A DNA stretch of 64,000 nt, taken from contig NZ_JAKRKC020000001.1 of the NCBI RefSeq assembly GCF_022664455.2, forward strand, positions 2,547,001-2,611,000, given 5' to 3'. Below, piece by piece: positions 17,392 through 25,979 of this stretch. The stretch comes from Actinomadura luzonensis (GTDB lineage: Bacteria > Actinomycetota > Actinomycetes > Streptosporangiales > Streptosporangiaceae). Positions within the stretch are counted from its first letter, which is position 1; every line of letters starts with the position of its first letter. The translations under genes and the position numbers were made by a program. The notes below the pieces were generated by a model, which worked only from the letters and a program-made list of their open reading frames with translations, was not told the DNA's origin and searched no databases.

Positions 17392-17886
17392 GTGAGCGAA
17401 GTATCGAGAGACGGAATCAACCCTCATACGCCAGAGCCGACGAACCGTAGGTCGCGTCAGGAAAAGCGTTTGTGGTGGCGAGGAGAAGTCGCGGCATTCG
17501 AGCATCACCAGTTGCAATTGGACGAGCCAGGCGTACGGGCGGTCGGTGGTGAACGGGGATCGGCCACTTTGTGGGGCGTGGCTCTGATGGGGCTTCTCAT
17601 GGCTGTGGCCACGGCTTTCGCCATCGTGGGCACCGTACGGGTTGCCCGCTACCGGGTTAACAGCGCGGCCGATCTGAGCGCTCTGGCCGCGGCCCGGCTG
17701 GCGCTGCTCGATCCGCAGGAGGCGTGCGCCAGGGCCGGTGCGTTGGCGGTCGAGAACGGGGTCGAACTGACTCGATGTGAGATCAAGGACGAGGTGGCCG
17801 ATGTCTGGACCTCGTTGTCGATCTCGCTACCGATCGGCGGCGCACGCACCGTCAAGGGCAGAGCGCGTGCGGGGCCGGTGACGTGA
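17392..17886 (+). CDS. TadG/Rv3654c-like pilus-locus protein
   Basis: 164 residues: a hydrophilic N-terminus of about 55 residues, then ERGSATLWGVALMGLLMAVA, a membrane helix typical of TadE/TadG-like proteins, followed by VARYRVNSAADLSALAAARLAL, the conserved segment of Rv3654c-type proteins, with two Cys residues (about 118 and 133). It is probably a pseudopilin or pilus-associated protein. GTG 17392 has GGGAAGAG upstream. The stop TGA overlaps a GTG (17883) that opens a 44-codon frame, suggesting a once-coupled downstream gene. Confidence 0.78.
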   Translation: MSEVSRDGINPHTPEPTNRRSRQEKRLWWRGEVAAFEHHQLQLDEPGVRAVGGERGSATLWGVALMGLLMAVATAFAIVGTVRVARYRVNSAADLSALAAARLALLDPQEACARAGALAVENGVELTRCEIKDEVADVWTSLSISLPIGGARTVKGRARAGPVT

Positions 17887-18476
17887 CCGGTGCCTACGCA
17901 GCTCGCAGGGAGGCCCGCAGCGCGGTCGCCGACGTGCTCCCGGTGATCGGGCGCAACCCTTCACGTTCCTCGGTCACGGGGAGGCGGGGGCCGACGCGCT
18001 CGCGTCGGCGGCGCTGAATCGCTTCGGAGGATTAGGCGTCGTCACGATCCCGAGGGAATCTCGCGCGCCGGGACTTTCCGGCAGTGCAGGGCTGACGACG
18101 CTCACGTTCTGGTCGTGTGGTGAGACGGCTGGGGTGGGTCGAGGTTCCGGGGGTCGTTCAGGGAAGGCGCGAACGAGCGTCGCGTTCAGACCTGAAATGG
18201 CGGTGGCTCTGGGGCTTGTGAGGCTAGGTCGCAATCGAGTCACGACTTCTTGGACTCGGTGTCCAAGAGTCTGGTTGCTCACGTAACGTTCCGCTTACCC
18301 TCGGTCCATGCCGTTCGTGACGAAGGGTCTGGGAGAGCCGGAACGGAGTCGCTAGGGTGCGGGGCCGGGGGCGGTCGGTGACCGTATCGCCGGGCGGACT
18401 GCACTTCCGGTCGTCGCACGGAGCGCCCCCGACGGGGCGGCCGGGCGGCGCGAGGCTCTCGATGGAGGGAAGCGTC
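17883..18476. other. Gap with a possible decayed gene after tadG
   Basis: GTG 17883 overlaps the tadG stop as GTGA and opens a 44-codon frame ending at 18017. In the frame used by the next stretch (about 17960-18100) high-GC3 codons continue without start, as if a frameshift split an old gene. The remaining 350 bp to the FnIII-like gene show no gene; a minus-strand frame at 17974-18282 lacks any support. Confidence 0.3.
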
Positions 18477-20450
18477 GTGACGGTAGTTGGCAGAGTGGCG
18501 GCCGCGGGGATCGTCGCGGTGGGATCCATGGTGTTCGGTGGATCAGCTCATGCGGCCGTGACGGCGGGAAGCAGCTCCTCCGGGCAGATCACTTCGCCGT
18601 CGGACGGCCAGGTCGTCTCCGGGTCGTCGGTGACCGTCTCCGCGCGTACGGGGCTCATGCAGCTGCGCATGGGGCTGTACGTCGACGGTCCCTCGACCTC
18701 GTCCCAGAAGGTGGCAGGCGGGGGCGCCAACCAGACGATCTCCGGGACGTTCGACACCGGCAACGCGCCGAACGGCACCTTCACCGTCACCCTCAAGGGC
18801 GAGATCACCGGCACCAGGTACGACAGCGTCACCTTCAAGCTGCGACGGCCCGCCGACACCCCGAGCAACGTGGAGGCCAACCTCCAGGGCACCAGCAAGG
18901 TCGTCGTGACCTGGAGCAAGGGCGCCGAACCCGACCTGCAGGCGTACCAGGTCTCCAACACGCAGTCGGGGGTCGTGGGGCGGCTGTCCGCGGACAGCGC
19001 GTGCTCGGGCGGGTCGTGCAAGGCGGTGCTGGCGGTGCCGGCCAAGGCGGCGGGGCAGAAGGTGGGATTCACGGTCAAGGCGTTCAGGAGCGACGGGGAC
19101 GGAGGGACGGTCGGGTCCGGCGAGTCCGGCGCCGCCTACGTCAGCGTGCCTGCTCCGCCCGCCGCCCAGCCGAAGAAGGAAGTGGACAGGACGCAGCAGA
19201 CGCCGCCGAAGGTGTCGAAGGAAACCAAGAAGGTCGATCCGCTGCCGACGTTGCCCGCCAAGAAGCAGACTCTGCCGTCGAGCCAGGCGACCGTCCACAA
19301 GCCCAAGGCGACGGCCAAGGCCCCGGCGATGCCAGACACGGACGCAGAGGGCAATCTGCCCATTCCGTCCGCCGATGCCCGGCAGGGCGAGGACGGTGGG
19401 CTGACGCCGTCGGGCGGCGCCGGGGACGGGGACAACAGGGCGACCGGCGAGGGCGACGGGGCCGGCAACGGCCGGGACGGTGACGGCAAGGACAGTGCGA
19501 CCGTGCAGGTCGACGGGGTGAAGGCGCAGGCGGGCGAGTCCGCGTTGGGGAACGTCGGGCAGTACGGGCTGTATGTCGCCGGTGGGCTGTTGTTGCTGCT
19601 GCTCGGTGCGCATGCCGGGGCGTGGGCTCGGCGGCGGGCGTTGGCCGGTGAGGGCGGTGGCGGGCGCGCACCGGCGTTGGGAGCTCAGCCGGTGGCGGCC
19701 TCGGGTGCGGGGAGCCCTTCGGGGACGGGTGCTGCCGTGGGGCTGCGGACGGAGGCTGCGGCCGGGCTTGCGGCGGGGGCGGAAGGGTTACGAGGCGCCG
19801 CCGGTGATGTGGCGACGTCCGCCGGCGCGGGGGCTGGCGCCCTGGCCGGGGCGGGAACCGGGGCGGGAGCTGCGGCTTCTCGACGTAGACCTACGGTGAT
19901 CCTCGCGGTGGCCAAGACGCGGATGCCGCAGGCGGAGAGGGAGAACCCAGCGCGGGGAGAGGCGCCGGGCGGTAGGGGGCAGGGGGCCGGGCGGGTTGAG
20001 CCGGCGGTCGGAGGGCGTCGGGTGGATGAGCCCGAGAGGCTGCCGCTTGGTGCGAGTGAGGGGCCGGGCGACGCAGCCGAGCGGCCTGGCAAGGACGGAC
20101 GTGAGGGGCGGCAGGAGCCGGTGCGGATCGCGTTGCCCAGCTCGGCGGTGATCGACGTGTCGGAGCCGTCCGAGGCGGTGCCGCCGCAGCCTGCGGTGCG
20201 GATCGAGGAGCGGTGGGACGACTACCTGCCGCCTTCGCCCAGGTCGATGGAGGACAGCGGGTTCTGGGAGCGGCCGTTGCCGGGTGCGCTGGACTTCTGG
20301 GCGCCGGATGACGAGGGGAAGGGCGAGATCGGGAACGCCGACGGGACCGCAAACGGAAAGGGAAACGGGACTCGGGCTGGGGCGGAGGCTGGGGCTGGGG
20401 CTGGAAAGACCGCTTCCGCAAGGCGACGACACCAGGACGGACTCAGCTAG
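18477..20450 (+). CDS. Secreted FnIII-like protein with one membrane anchor
   Basis: 657 residues. A signal peptide (cleavage near SAHA|AV, about 25) is followed by an Ig-like segment, a fibronectin-III-like domain (about 120-220: SNVEANLQGTSKVVVTWSKG), a Lys/Pro-rich stalk, an Asp/Gly-rich linker and a single membrane helix (YGLYVAGGLLLLLLGAHAGA, about 365-385). The last 270 residues, presumably cytoplasmic, are Gly/Ala-, Pro- and charge-rich. GTG 18477 is chosen over upstream starts because GGAGGGA (18465-18471) precedes it and a clean signal peptide begins there. Its place behind the tad genes suggests a cell-surface partner of the pilus; that is inference. Confidence 0.72.
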   Translation: MTVVGRVAAAGIVAVGSMVFGGSAHAAVTAGSSSSGQITSPSDGQVVSGSSVTVSARTGLMQLRMGLYVDGPSTSSQKVAGGGANQTISGTFDTGNAPNGTFTVTLKGEITGTRYDSVTFKLRRPADTPSNVEANLQGTSKVVVTWSKGAEPDLQAYQVSNTQSGVVGRLSADSACSGGSCKAVLAVPAKAAGQKVGFTVKAFRSDGDGGTVGSGESGAAYVSVPAPPAAQPKKEVDRTQQTPPKVSKETKKVDPLPTLPAKKQTLPSSQATVHKPKATAKAPAMPDTDAEGNLPIPSADARQGEDGGLTPSGGAGDGDNRATGEGDGAGNGRDGDGKDSATVQVDGVKAQAGESALGNVGQYGLYVAGGLLLLLLGAHAGAWARRRALAGEGGGGRAPALGAQPVAASGAGSPSGTGAAVGLRTEAAAGLAAGAEGLRGAAGDVATSAGAGAGALAGAGTGAGAAASRRRPTVILAVAKTRMPQAERENPARGEAPGGRGQGAGRVEPAVGGRRVDEPERLPLGASEGPGDAAERPGKDGREGRQEPVRIALPSSAVIDVSEPSEAVPPQPAVRIEERWDDYLPPSPRSMEDSGFWERPLPGALDFWAPDDEGKGEIGNADGTANGKGNGTRAGAEAGAGAGKTASARRRHQDGLS

Positions 20451-20820
20451 GAGCAGGGTGGCCCGGCCAGGCTCGGTCCGACGTGGCTGGGCCAGGGTCT
20501 TGGGCTGAGCGGGAGTGTCGGGTTGGGCCGGGGTTTCGGGCTGAGCCGGGGTCTCGGGTTGAGCCGGGGTTTCGGGTTGGGCCGGGGTTTTGGATTGGGC
20601 CGGGGTCTCGGGTTGGGCCGGGGTTTCGGTCGGATTGGGTCAGGGTCTCCGGGTGGGCCGGGGTCTCGGATTGGGTCAGGGTTTCCGGGTGGGCGGGGTC
20701 TTGGGGTGGGCCGGGGCGGCGGGGCTGGTTCGGGTGGCTGATCGGGAGCCCTGAGAACCGGTGGTGCGGGCGGCCGGGCTGGTGGGCGGCCTTGAAGGGC
20801 GGCGGGGATCTCGGGGGCGG
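20451..20820. repeat. G-rich 18-bp tandem repeats
   Basis: From about 20518 to 20727 the plus strand consists of about eleven imperfect copies of CGGGTTGGGCCGGGGTTT. The block sits between two converging genes and would be transcribed as read-through only. Open frames through it give Gly-Arg/Leu-Gly repeats without start signals; no gene is called. Confidence 0.75.
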
Positions 20821-23289
20821 TCAGCCGGGGGTGAGCAGGGTGTTCAGGAGTTGGATGGCGCCTCGCTTGTGCAGGGGTTCGTTGCCGTTGCCGCACTTGG
20901 GGGACTGGATGCAGGACGGGCAGCCGCGCTCGCACTCGCAGGAGGTGATCGCCTCGCGGGTGGCCGTCAGCCAGTCGTGCGCCCGGGCGTAGCCGCGTTC
21001 GGCGAAGCCGGCGCCGCCCTCGTGGCCGTCGTACACGAAGACCGTGAGCAGGCCCGTGTCGGCGTGCAGCTCCGTGGAGACGCCGCCGATGTCCCAGCGG
21101 TCGCAGGTGGCGAACAGGGGGAGGAGGCCGATGGAGGCGTGTTCGGCGGCGTGGGCCGCGCCGCCGAGGTCGATGCCCGCCTCCGCGAGGGGGGCCACGG
21201 CCGAGGCGGGGAGGGTCCACCAGACGGCTCGGGTGCGGAGGGTGCGCGGCGGCAGGTCGAGGGGTTCGTCGCCGAGCATCTCGCCCGACTGGAGGCGCCG
21301 CTTGAGGTAGGAGACCACCTGCCTGGTGACCTCCACCTCGCCGAAGTGCAGGGTTCCGGGGCCCAGCGGCTGGGAGCGCTGGGTGCCCAGGATGGAGATG
21401 TCGGTGATGTCGCGGGCGAAGGTCGAGTAGTCCGGGTCGGCGGCCGTGACCAGGGCCACGCCGGCCTCCAGGTCGAGGAGTTCCACGAGGAACGTCTCGC
21501 CCTGGTGCAGGTAGACCGCGCCCGTGTGGACGGTGGTGTGGGCGGAGGGCTCGTCCACGCTGCCCAGGAGACGGCCGGTGGACGCCTCCACCACCTGGAT
21601 GGGGGCACCGCCGCCGCCGCGGATGTCGGCGAGGTCGGTGGCCCGCTCGCGCCTGGTCCAGAACCAGCCCGCCGGGCGTCTGCGCAGCAGGTTACGGCGG
21701 ACCAGGTCGTCGAGGACGTCGGCCGTCGTCGGGCCGAAGATCGGCAGGTCGGCCTCGGTCAGCGGGATCTCGGCGGCCGCGGCGCACAGGTGGGGGCCCA
21801 GGACGTACGGATTGTCGGGGTCCAGGACGATCGCCTCCACCGGCCGGCCGAACAGGGCCTCCGGGTGGTGGACCAGGTAGGTGTCCAGAGGGTCGTCCCT
21901 GGCGATCAGGACGGCCAGGGCGTCCTGGCCGTCGCGGCCCGCCCGGCCCGCCTGCTGCCAGAGCGAGGCGCGGGTGCCGGGCCAGCCCGCGATCAGGACG
22001 GCGTCGAGGCCGGAGACGTCGACGCCGAGTTCGAGGGCGTTGGTGGTGGCCAGGCCCATGAGGGTGCCGTCGCGGAGCGCCTTCTCCAGGACGCGGCGGT
22101 CCTCGGCGAGGTAGCCGGCCCGGTAGGCGGCGATCTTGTTGGGGAGGTCGGTGAGGTCCTTCAGGTCGGGGAGGGCCCAGGAGAGGGGGTTCGCCGGGTT
22201 GCCGGTGCCGGTGCCGGTGGTGGAGGAGGAGGAGGCGAGGTTGTCGACGTCGGCGGGAGGGGCGGCGTCCGCAGGGGCGACGGCGTTGGGGCCCGGGCCC
22301 GTGTACGGCATGGAGAAGGCGACGTCGGCGAGTTTCGCGCGGGCGGTCAGTGCGACCGTCTCCGCGCCGCGCCGCGACCGGACGAAGGCCAGCGTGCGGA
22401 CGTCGGCGAGCACGAGGTCGGCGAGGAGGTCGGCGGCCTCCGCCGTGGCCGTCCTGCGCACAGGTGCCCCTCCCTCGCCCCGTAGCTCGGTCAGGGGCGG
22501 CTCCCACAGCGCGACCGTGGTGGAACCCTTGGGAGAGGCGTCCACGGTCACCTCGTCCATCTCAAGCCCCGTCAGCCTCATGGCGAACGCGCCGGGCTCG
22601 CTGGCCGTCGCCGAGGCGAGCAGGAACGTGGGCGTCGAGCCGTACCGGGCGCACGCCCGGCGCAGGCGGCGCAGGATCTGGGCGACGTGGGAGCCGAAGA
22701 CGCCGCGGTAGCCGTGGCACTCGTCCACGACGACCATGCGCAGCCGGCGGAAGAACGACGACCACTGCGCGTGCCTGGGCAGGATGCTCCGGTGGAGCAT
22801 GTCGGGGTTCGTCAGGACGTAGTTGGCGTGCTGGCGTACCCAGGTGCGCTCCTCGAACGGCGTGTCGCCGTCGAACGTGGCCGCGCGCACCTGCGTGATG
22901 CGCAGCTCCCGCAGCCCGCGGAGCTGGTCGGCGGCCAGGGCCTTGGTCGGCGTCAGGTACAGGACCGTGCCGCCGTCGAGACAGGAGGCGACCGCCGGGG
23001 TCAGGTACGCCAGGGACTTGCCCGACGCCGTGCCCGTTGAGATGATCACGTTTCGGCCACGGAAAGCCAGGTCGGCGGCCTCGTACTGGTGAGGCCAGAG
23101 TCCTGTCACCCCGCGGTTCGCCAAGCGCGTAACCAGGACGTCCGGCGCCCAATCAGGCCAACGGGCTTGACCCGCCTGACGTGCTGGAACATGCTCCACA
23201 TGGGTGACGCGCTCATGACGTGCGGGAACACCGAGCAGATGGCGGAGGAGTGGACCTGCTCGTTGTGGGGAGGATGCGGAGGAAGTCAC
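20821..23289 (-). CDS. MrfA/YprA-type DEAD/DEAH helicase with DUF1998 domain
   Basis: About 822 residues. Motif I is STGTASGKS, motif II DECH (VVVDECHGYRG), motif III LASATAS, motif VI QQAGRAGRDGQ; the C-terminal DUF1998 region ends in a four-Cys cluster CECERGCPSC...KC that binds metal in MrfA. Bacillus MrfA excises mitomycin adducts; a DNA-repair role here is inferred. A Ser/Thr/Gly-rich insertion (about 330-360) interrupts the second RecA domain. The frame is open to a TTG at 23316; GTG 23289, with GGAAA upstream, is preferred but neither start is strong. Confidence 0.9.
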   Translation of the reverse strand: MTSSASSPQRAGPLLRHLLGVPARHERVTHVEHVPARQAGQARWPDWAPDVLVTRLANRGVTGLWPHQYEAADLAFRGRNVIISTGTASGKSLAYLTPAVASCLDGGTVLYLTPTKALAADQLRGLRELRITQVRAATFDGDTPFEERTWVRQHANYVLTNPDMLHRSILPRHAQWSSFFRRLRMVVVDECHGYRGVFGSHVAQILRRLRRACARYGSTPTFLLASATASEPGAFAMRLTGLEMDEVTVDASPKGSTTVALWEPPLTELRGEGGAPVRRTATAEAADLLADLVLADVRTLAFVRSRRGAETVALTARAKLADVAFSMPYTGPGPNAVAPADAAPPADVDNLASSSSTTGTGTGNPANPLSWALPDLKDLTDLPNKIAAYRAGYLAEDRRVLEKALRDGTLMGLATTNALELGVDVSGLDAVLIAGWPGTRASLWQQAGRAGRDGQDALAVLIARDDPLDTYLVHHPEALFGRPVEAIVLDPDNPYVLGPHLCAAAAEIPLTEADLPIFGPTTADVLDDLVRRNLLRRRPAGWFWTRRERATDLADIRGGGGAPIQVVEASTGRLLGSVDEPSAHTTVHTGAVYLHQGETFLVELLDLEAGVALVTAADPDYSTFARDITDISILGTQRSQPLGPGTLHFGEVEVTRQVVSYLKRRLQSGEMLGDEPLDLPPRTLRTRAVWWTLPASAVAPLAEAGIDLGGAAHAAEHASIGLLPLFATCDRWDIGGVSTELHADTGLLTVFVYDGHEGGAGFAERGYARAHDWLTATREAITSCECERGCPSCIQSPKCGNGNEPLHKRGAIQLLNTLLTPG

Positions 23290-23458
23290 TGTTTCCAGTC
23301 TTGCATCAGTGGGCAAAGTCGCCGGGAATCGTGATTTCGTATAGACACAAGCCAGGCACGTGGTTGAATGCCGCGCGTCAGGGTCGGACAGTCTGGGGCC
23401 ACGCTCCAGATTGCCAGGCCGGCAAGAGTACTTTCGCAGGCGAGGCGCTGGAGGATCT

Positions 23459-23809
23459 GTGGATCTGAAGTTGGATCACCACAACGAGGACCGACTCACC
23501 ATCGTCGAGGTCGAGGGTGAGATCGATGTCTACACGGCGCCGAGATTGCGTGAGCTCCTCATCGACCTGGTGAACAAGGGCAACTTCCACCTTCTCGTCA
23601 ACATGGAGAAGGTCGACTTCCTCGACTCGACGGGTCTTGGCGTCCTGGTCGGCGGGCTCAAGCGGGTCCGGGCGCACGACGGCTCCCTGGAGCTCGTCTG
23701 CACCCAGGAGCGCATCCTCAAGATCTTCCGGATCACCGGTCTGACCAAGGTCTTCGGGATCTACGCTTCGGTCGACGAGGCCAAGGAAGCTCACGGCAAA
23801 GACAAGTAG
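23459..23809 (+). CDS. bldG: Anti-sigma factor antagonist BldG-like (STAS)
   Basis: 116 residues, one STAS domain. The phosphorylatable Ser57 lies in [14 protein letters not shown], and the sequence [14 protein letters not shown] and [14 protein letters not shown] is very close to what I recall of Streptomyces BldG, a regulator of development and antibiotic production. GTG 23459 has GGAGG (23450-23454) 4 nt upstream. One base separates its stop from the ATG of the anti-sigma gene, so the two are co-transcribed, as in the Streptomyces bldG locus, and both sit divergent from the helicase gene as there. Confidence 0.93.
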   Translation: MDLKLDHHNEDRLTIVEVEGEIDVYTAPRLRELLIDLVNKGNFHLLVNMEKVDFLDSTGLGVLVGGLKRVRAHDGSLELVCTQERILKIFRITGLTKVFGIYASVDEAKEAHGKDK

Positions 23810-23810
23810 C

Positions 23811-24239
23811 ATGGCTACCGTCGAGCTGACGTTCAGCGCCCTCCCCGCGCACGTGCGCACCGCCCGGCTGGTCGCCACGGCGATCGCCCGCCGCACCGGC
23901 GTGGAGGAGTCCCTGCTGGACGAGGTCAGGCTCGCCGTGGGTGAGGCGTGCTCCCGGGCGGTCGAGGCGCACCGCGCCCACTGCCCGGGCGAGCCCATCC
24001 GCATCGAGCTACGTGACGATTCCGGGCGGTTCGAGGTCACGGTCAGTGACCAGGCCCCCAGCGACGAGATCCACCAGGAGCAGCCGCTCGACCTGGGCAT
24101 GCTCTCCGACTCGTTCATGACGGGGTTCGGCCTCGCGGTGATCTCCGGGCTGGCCGACGACGTCGAGGTGTTCCCCACACCCAAGGGCACCGACATCCGG
24201 ATGAGCTGGCCCGCCTCCAACGGGATCCCCAGGCACTGA
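23811..24239 (+). CDS. Anti-sigma factor, GHKL ATPase-like, partner of BldG
   Basis: 142 residues with the HATPase_c fold of SpoIIAB/RsbW-type anti-sigma factors: N-box region LLDEVRLAVGEACSRAVEAH, G1 region VTVSDQAPSD, G2 region GFGLAVISGLADDVEV. The N-box Asn found in active kinases (EACTNAI) is replaced here (EACSRAV), and the G1 DxG is altered to DQAP, so ATP binding or kinase activity may be weak or absent. It is expected to be bound by the unphosphorylated BldG-like protein. It is coupled to bldG and ends at a terminator at 24259. Confidence 0.88.
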   Translation: MATVELTFSALPAHVRTARLVATAIARRTGVEESLLDEVRLAVGEACSRAVEAHRAHCPGEPIRIELRDDSGRFEVTVSDQAPSDEIHQEQPLDLGMLSDSFMTGFGLAVISGLADDVEVFPTPKGTDIRMSWPASNGIPRH

Positions 24240-24258
24240 GGGTGCCCCGCCGCTTTCG

Positions 24259-24294
24259 GGCGCCCCGCTTCGCGGGCGCCTGAAACCCCTTTTT
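24259..24294 (+). terminator. Terminator of the bldG operon
   Basis: GGCGCCCCGC (24259-24268) and GCGGGCGCC (24272-24280) pair with one bulge around a TTC loop, and a T-run (24290-24294) follows. Position directly behind the anti-sigma gene. Confidence 0.7.
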
Positions 24295-24439
24295 CCCTCC
24301 TTGTACGGCAAGCCACCCTGGCGCCACCCGCCGACCATGGCGGGGGGCCTCCAGGGGGACGCCCTCTGACCCGCACAGGGCCGGCCGCCGCAACGGCGCA
24401 CAGGCACCGGCTGCCGTGGTGAAGCGAACCCGCTGGCGT

Positions 24440-24974
24440 GCCGGACCCCGTGACGACCGGGGAATCTGCGCCGCCGACCGGGAGCGTCCCGCGCTGTCGA
24501 GAGCCGTGCCGGGAGCCGAGGGCCGACGATCGAGGGCCTCGGTTGAGGGCCGTGCCGAGAGCCGAGGGCCCCAGGTTGGGGGTCTGGGGAGGGCCGACGG
24601 TCAAGGGCCTGGGTCGAGGGTCTGGGGCAGGCCGACGATCGAGGGCCTGGGTCGAGGGCCGTGCCGAGAGCCGAGGGCCCCAGGTTGGGGGTCTGGGGAG
24701 GGCCGACGATCGAGGGCCTGGGTCGAGGGTCGTGCCGAGAGCCGAAAGCCGAAGGCCCAGGTTGAGGGTCGTGGGGAGGGCCGACGGTCAAGGGCCTGGG
24801 TCGAGGGTCTGGGGCAGGCCGACGATCGAGGGCCTGGGTCGAGGGCCGTGCCGAGAGCCGAGGGCCCCAGGTTGGGGGTCTGGGGAGGGCCGACGATCGA
24901 GGGCCTGGGTCGAGGGTCGTGCCGAGAGCCGAAAGCCGAAGGCCCAGGTTGAGGGTCGTGGGGAGGGCCGACGG
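24440..24974. repeat. G-rich repeat block with a perfect 187-bp tandem duplication
   Basis: 24601-24787 and 24788-24974 are identical base for base. Each unit is itself built from shorter words such as GAGGGCCGACGATCGAGGGC and GTGCCGAGAGCCGA, which continue upstream to about 24500. Open frames on both strands reflect this repetition only. The block separates the bldG operon from the minus-strand TPR gene and touches its stop codon. Confidence 0.9.
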
Positions 24975-25487
24975 TCAAGGGCCGTGATCCAGGAGTCGCA
25001 GGGCTGCCCGGGTGCCGGCGATCAGGTCGGGGTCGCCCGAGGCCAGGCGCAGATCCAGTGCCTCCCGCAACGCCTCGCGGGCTTCGCCGGGACGGTTCAG
25101 GTCGGTGAGGGTCTTGCCGAGGTGCTGGAGCGTGAAGGACACCAGCTCGGGCGCCTCTGCCCTGGCGAGGGTGAGCATCGCGCGGCACAACGGCTCCGCG
25201 GTTGCCGGGTCGCCCGCGTAACGGTGGGCGTCGGCCAGGTTGAGGGTGGTGGCGATGCGCCGGCGGGTGGTGTCGGCCAGGGCGTGGGCGCGGACGAGGT
25301 GATCGATCGCGGCTTCGTGCTCGCCGAGGACCAGCATGCCGACGCCCAGGGCGCGGAGCGTGGCGTGGTCGGCCGGGGCCTGCGCGCGGGCTGCGGCGAG
25401 GAGGGCGGCGAGCCGGTCGCGGTCGCGGGGGATCATGCGCTGGCGCTCGTCGTAGGTGATGAGCCGGTTGATCTCCTGGAAGAGCAC
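24975..25487 (-). CDS. Tetratricopeptide-repeat protein
   Basis: 170 residues of three to four TPR units, for example LADAHRYAGDPATAEPLCRA and LQHLGKTLTDLNRPGEAREA. Probably a protein-interaction module; no enzymatic domain. GTG 25487 is the first start in frame (GGAAG close by); an ATG at 25437 would drop 17 residues. Its last codons abut the 187-bp repeat block, so the C-terminus (RLLDHGP) may have been set by the repeat expansion. No partner gene adjacent on the same strand. Confidence 0.7.
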   Translation of the reverse strand: MLFQEINRLITYDERQRMIPRDRDRLAALLAAARAQAPADHATLRALGVGMLVLGEHEAAIDHLVRAHALADTTRRRIATTLNLADAHRYAGDPATAEPLCRAMLTLARAEAPELVSFTLQHLGKTLTDLNRPGEAREALREALDLRLASGDPDLIAGTRAALRLLDHGP

Positions 25488-25979
25488 CTTCCGAGCCTGA
25501 GGCGCGTCATGGGGCTCGACGGGCGATCTCTCCGGCGGGCGGCGTCTTCGTGGTGAAGAGGGCTGGTAGGGGCCGGAATCGTGGGGAGGGTCCGTCCTGT
25601 GTCGTGCCGGGTGCGTGTCCGGTGCGGGCGGCGCCCTTGACGGGCTCGTCGTGGGTCCCGGGCAAGCGTTCGATGGAGACCATTTTCGGTCGGTCCGAAT
25701 CCTGTCCTTGTCTTGACCCTAAACCAACGGAAATTCCGCGTGTCAGACCGCAAACCGCCCCCCTGACCGGCTCTTACTGGACTCGCGGATAATTAGTGAC
25801 CTTCGGAGCCTTCATATCCGTTCACTGCCTGCGTAGACTCCCGGCACCGGCCAAGGTGATCCGGCGGAACAGCGGATTCAACCGGAAGCGGCACCCACAA
25901 CCCGGATGGTGCCGCAACACCCGCCGAGGAGGGGCGCAGCACCGCCCGGGCAGGACGACCGGTCTTGCCGAGGAGAACC
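25488..25979 (+). promoter_or_regulatory. Upstream region of the proton pyrophosphatase gene
   Basis: A 490-bp gap. GATAAT (25788-25793) with TGACCG (25764-25769) 18 bp upstream is the best promoter candidate for the plus-strand gene, giving a leader of about 180 nt. The left part presumably holds the TPR-gene promoter. No small gene is evident. Confidence 0.4.

Noticed and set aside
17974..18282. 102-codon minus-strand frame after tadG
   Set aside because: No initiation signal, no codon bias and no recognisable sequence.
20761..22485. 574-codon plus-strand frame opposite the helicase
   Set aside because: Val/Gly/Ala-rich shadow; helicase motifs are all on the minus strand.
24438..25556. 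Long Gly/Arg-rich open frame through the 187-bp repeats
   Set aside because: The frame is an artefact of repeats and continues antisense to the TPR gene without change; no ribosome binding site.
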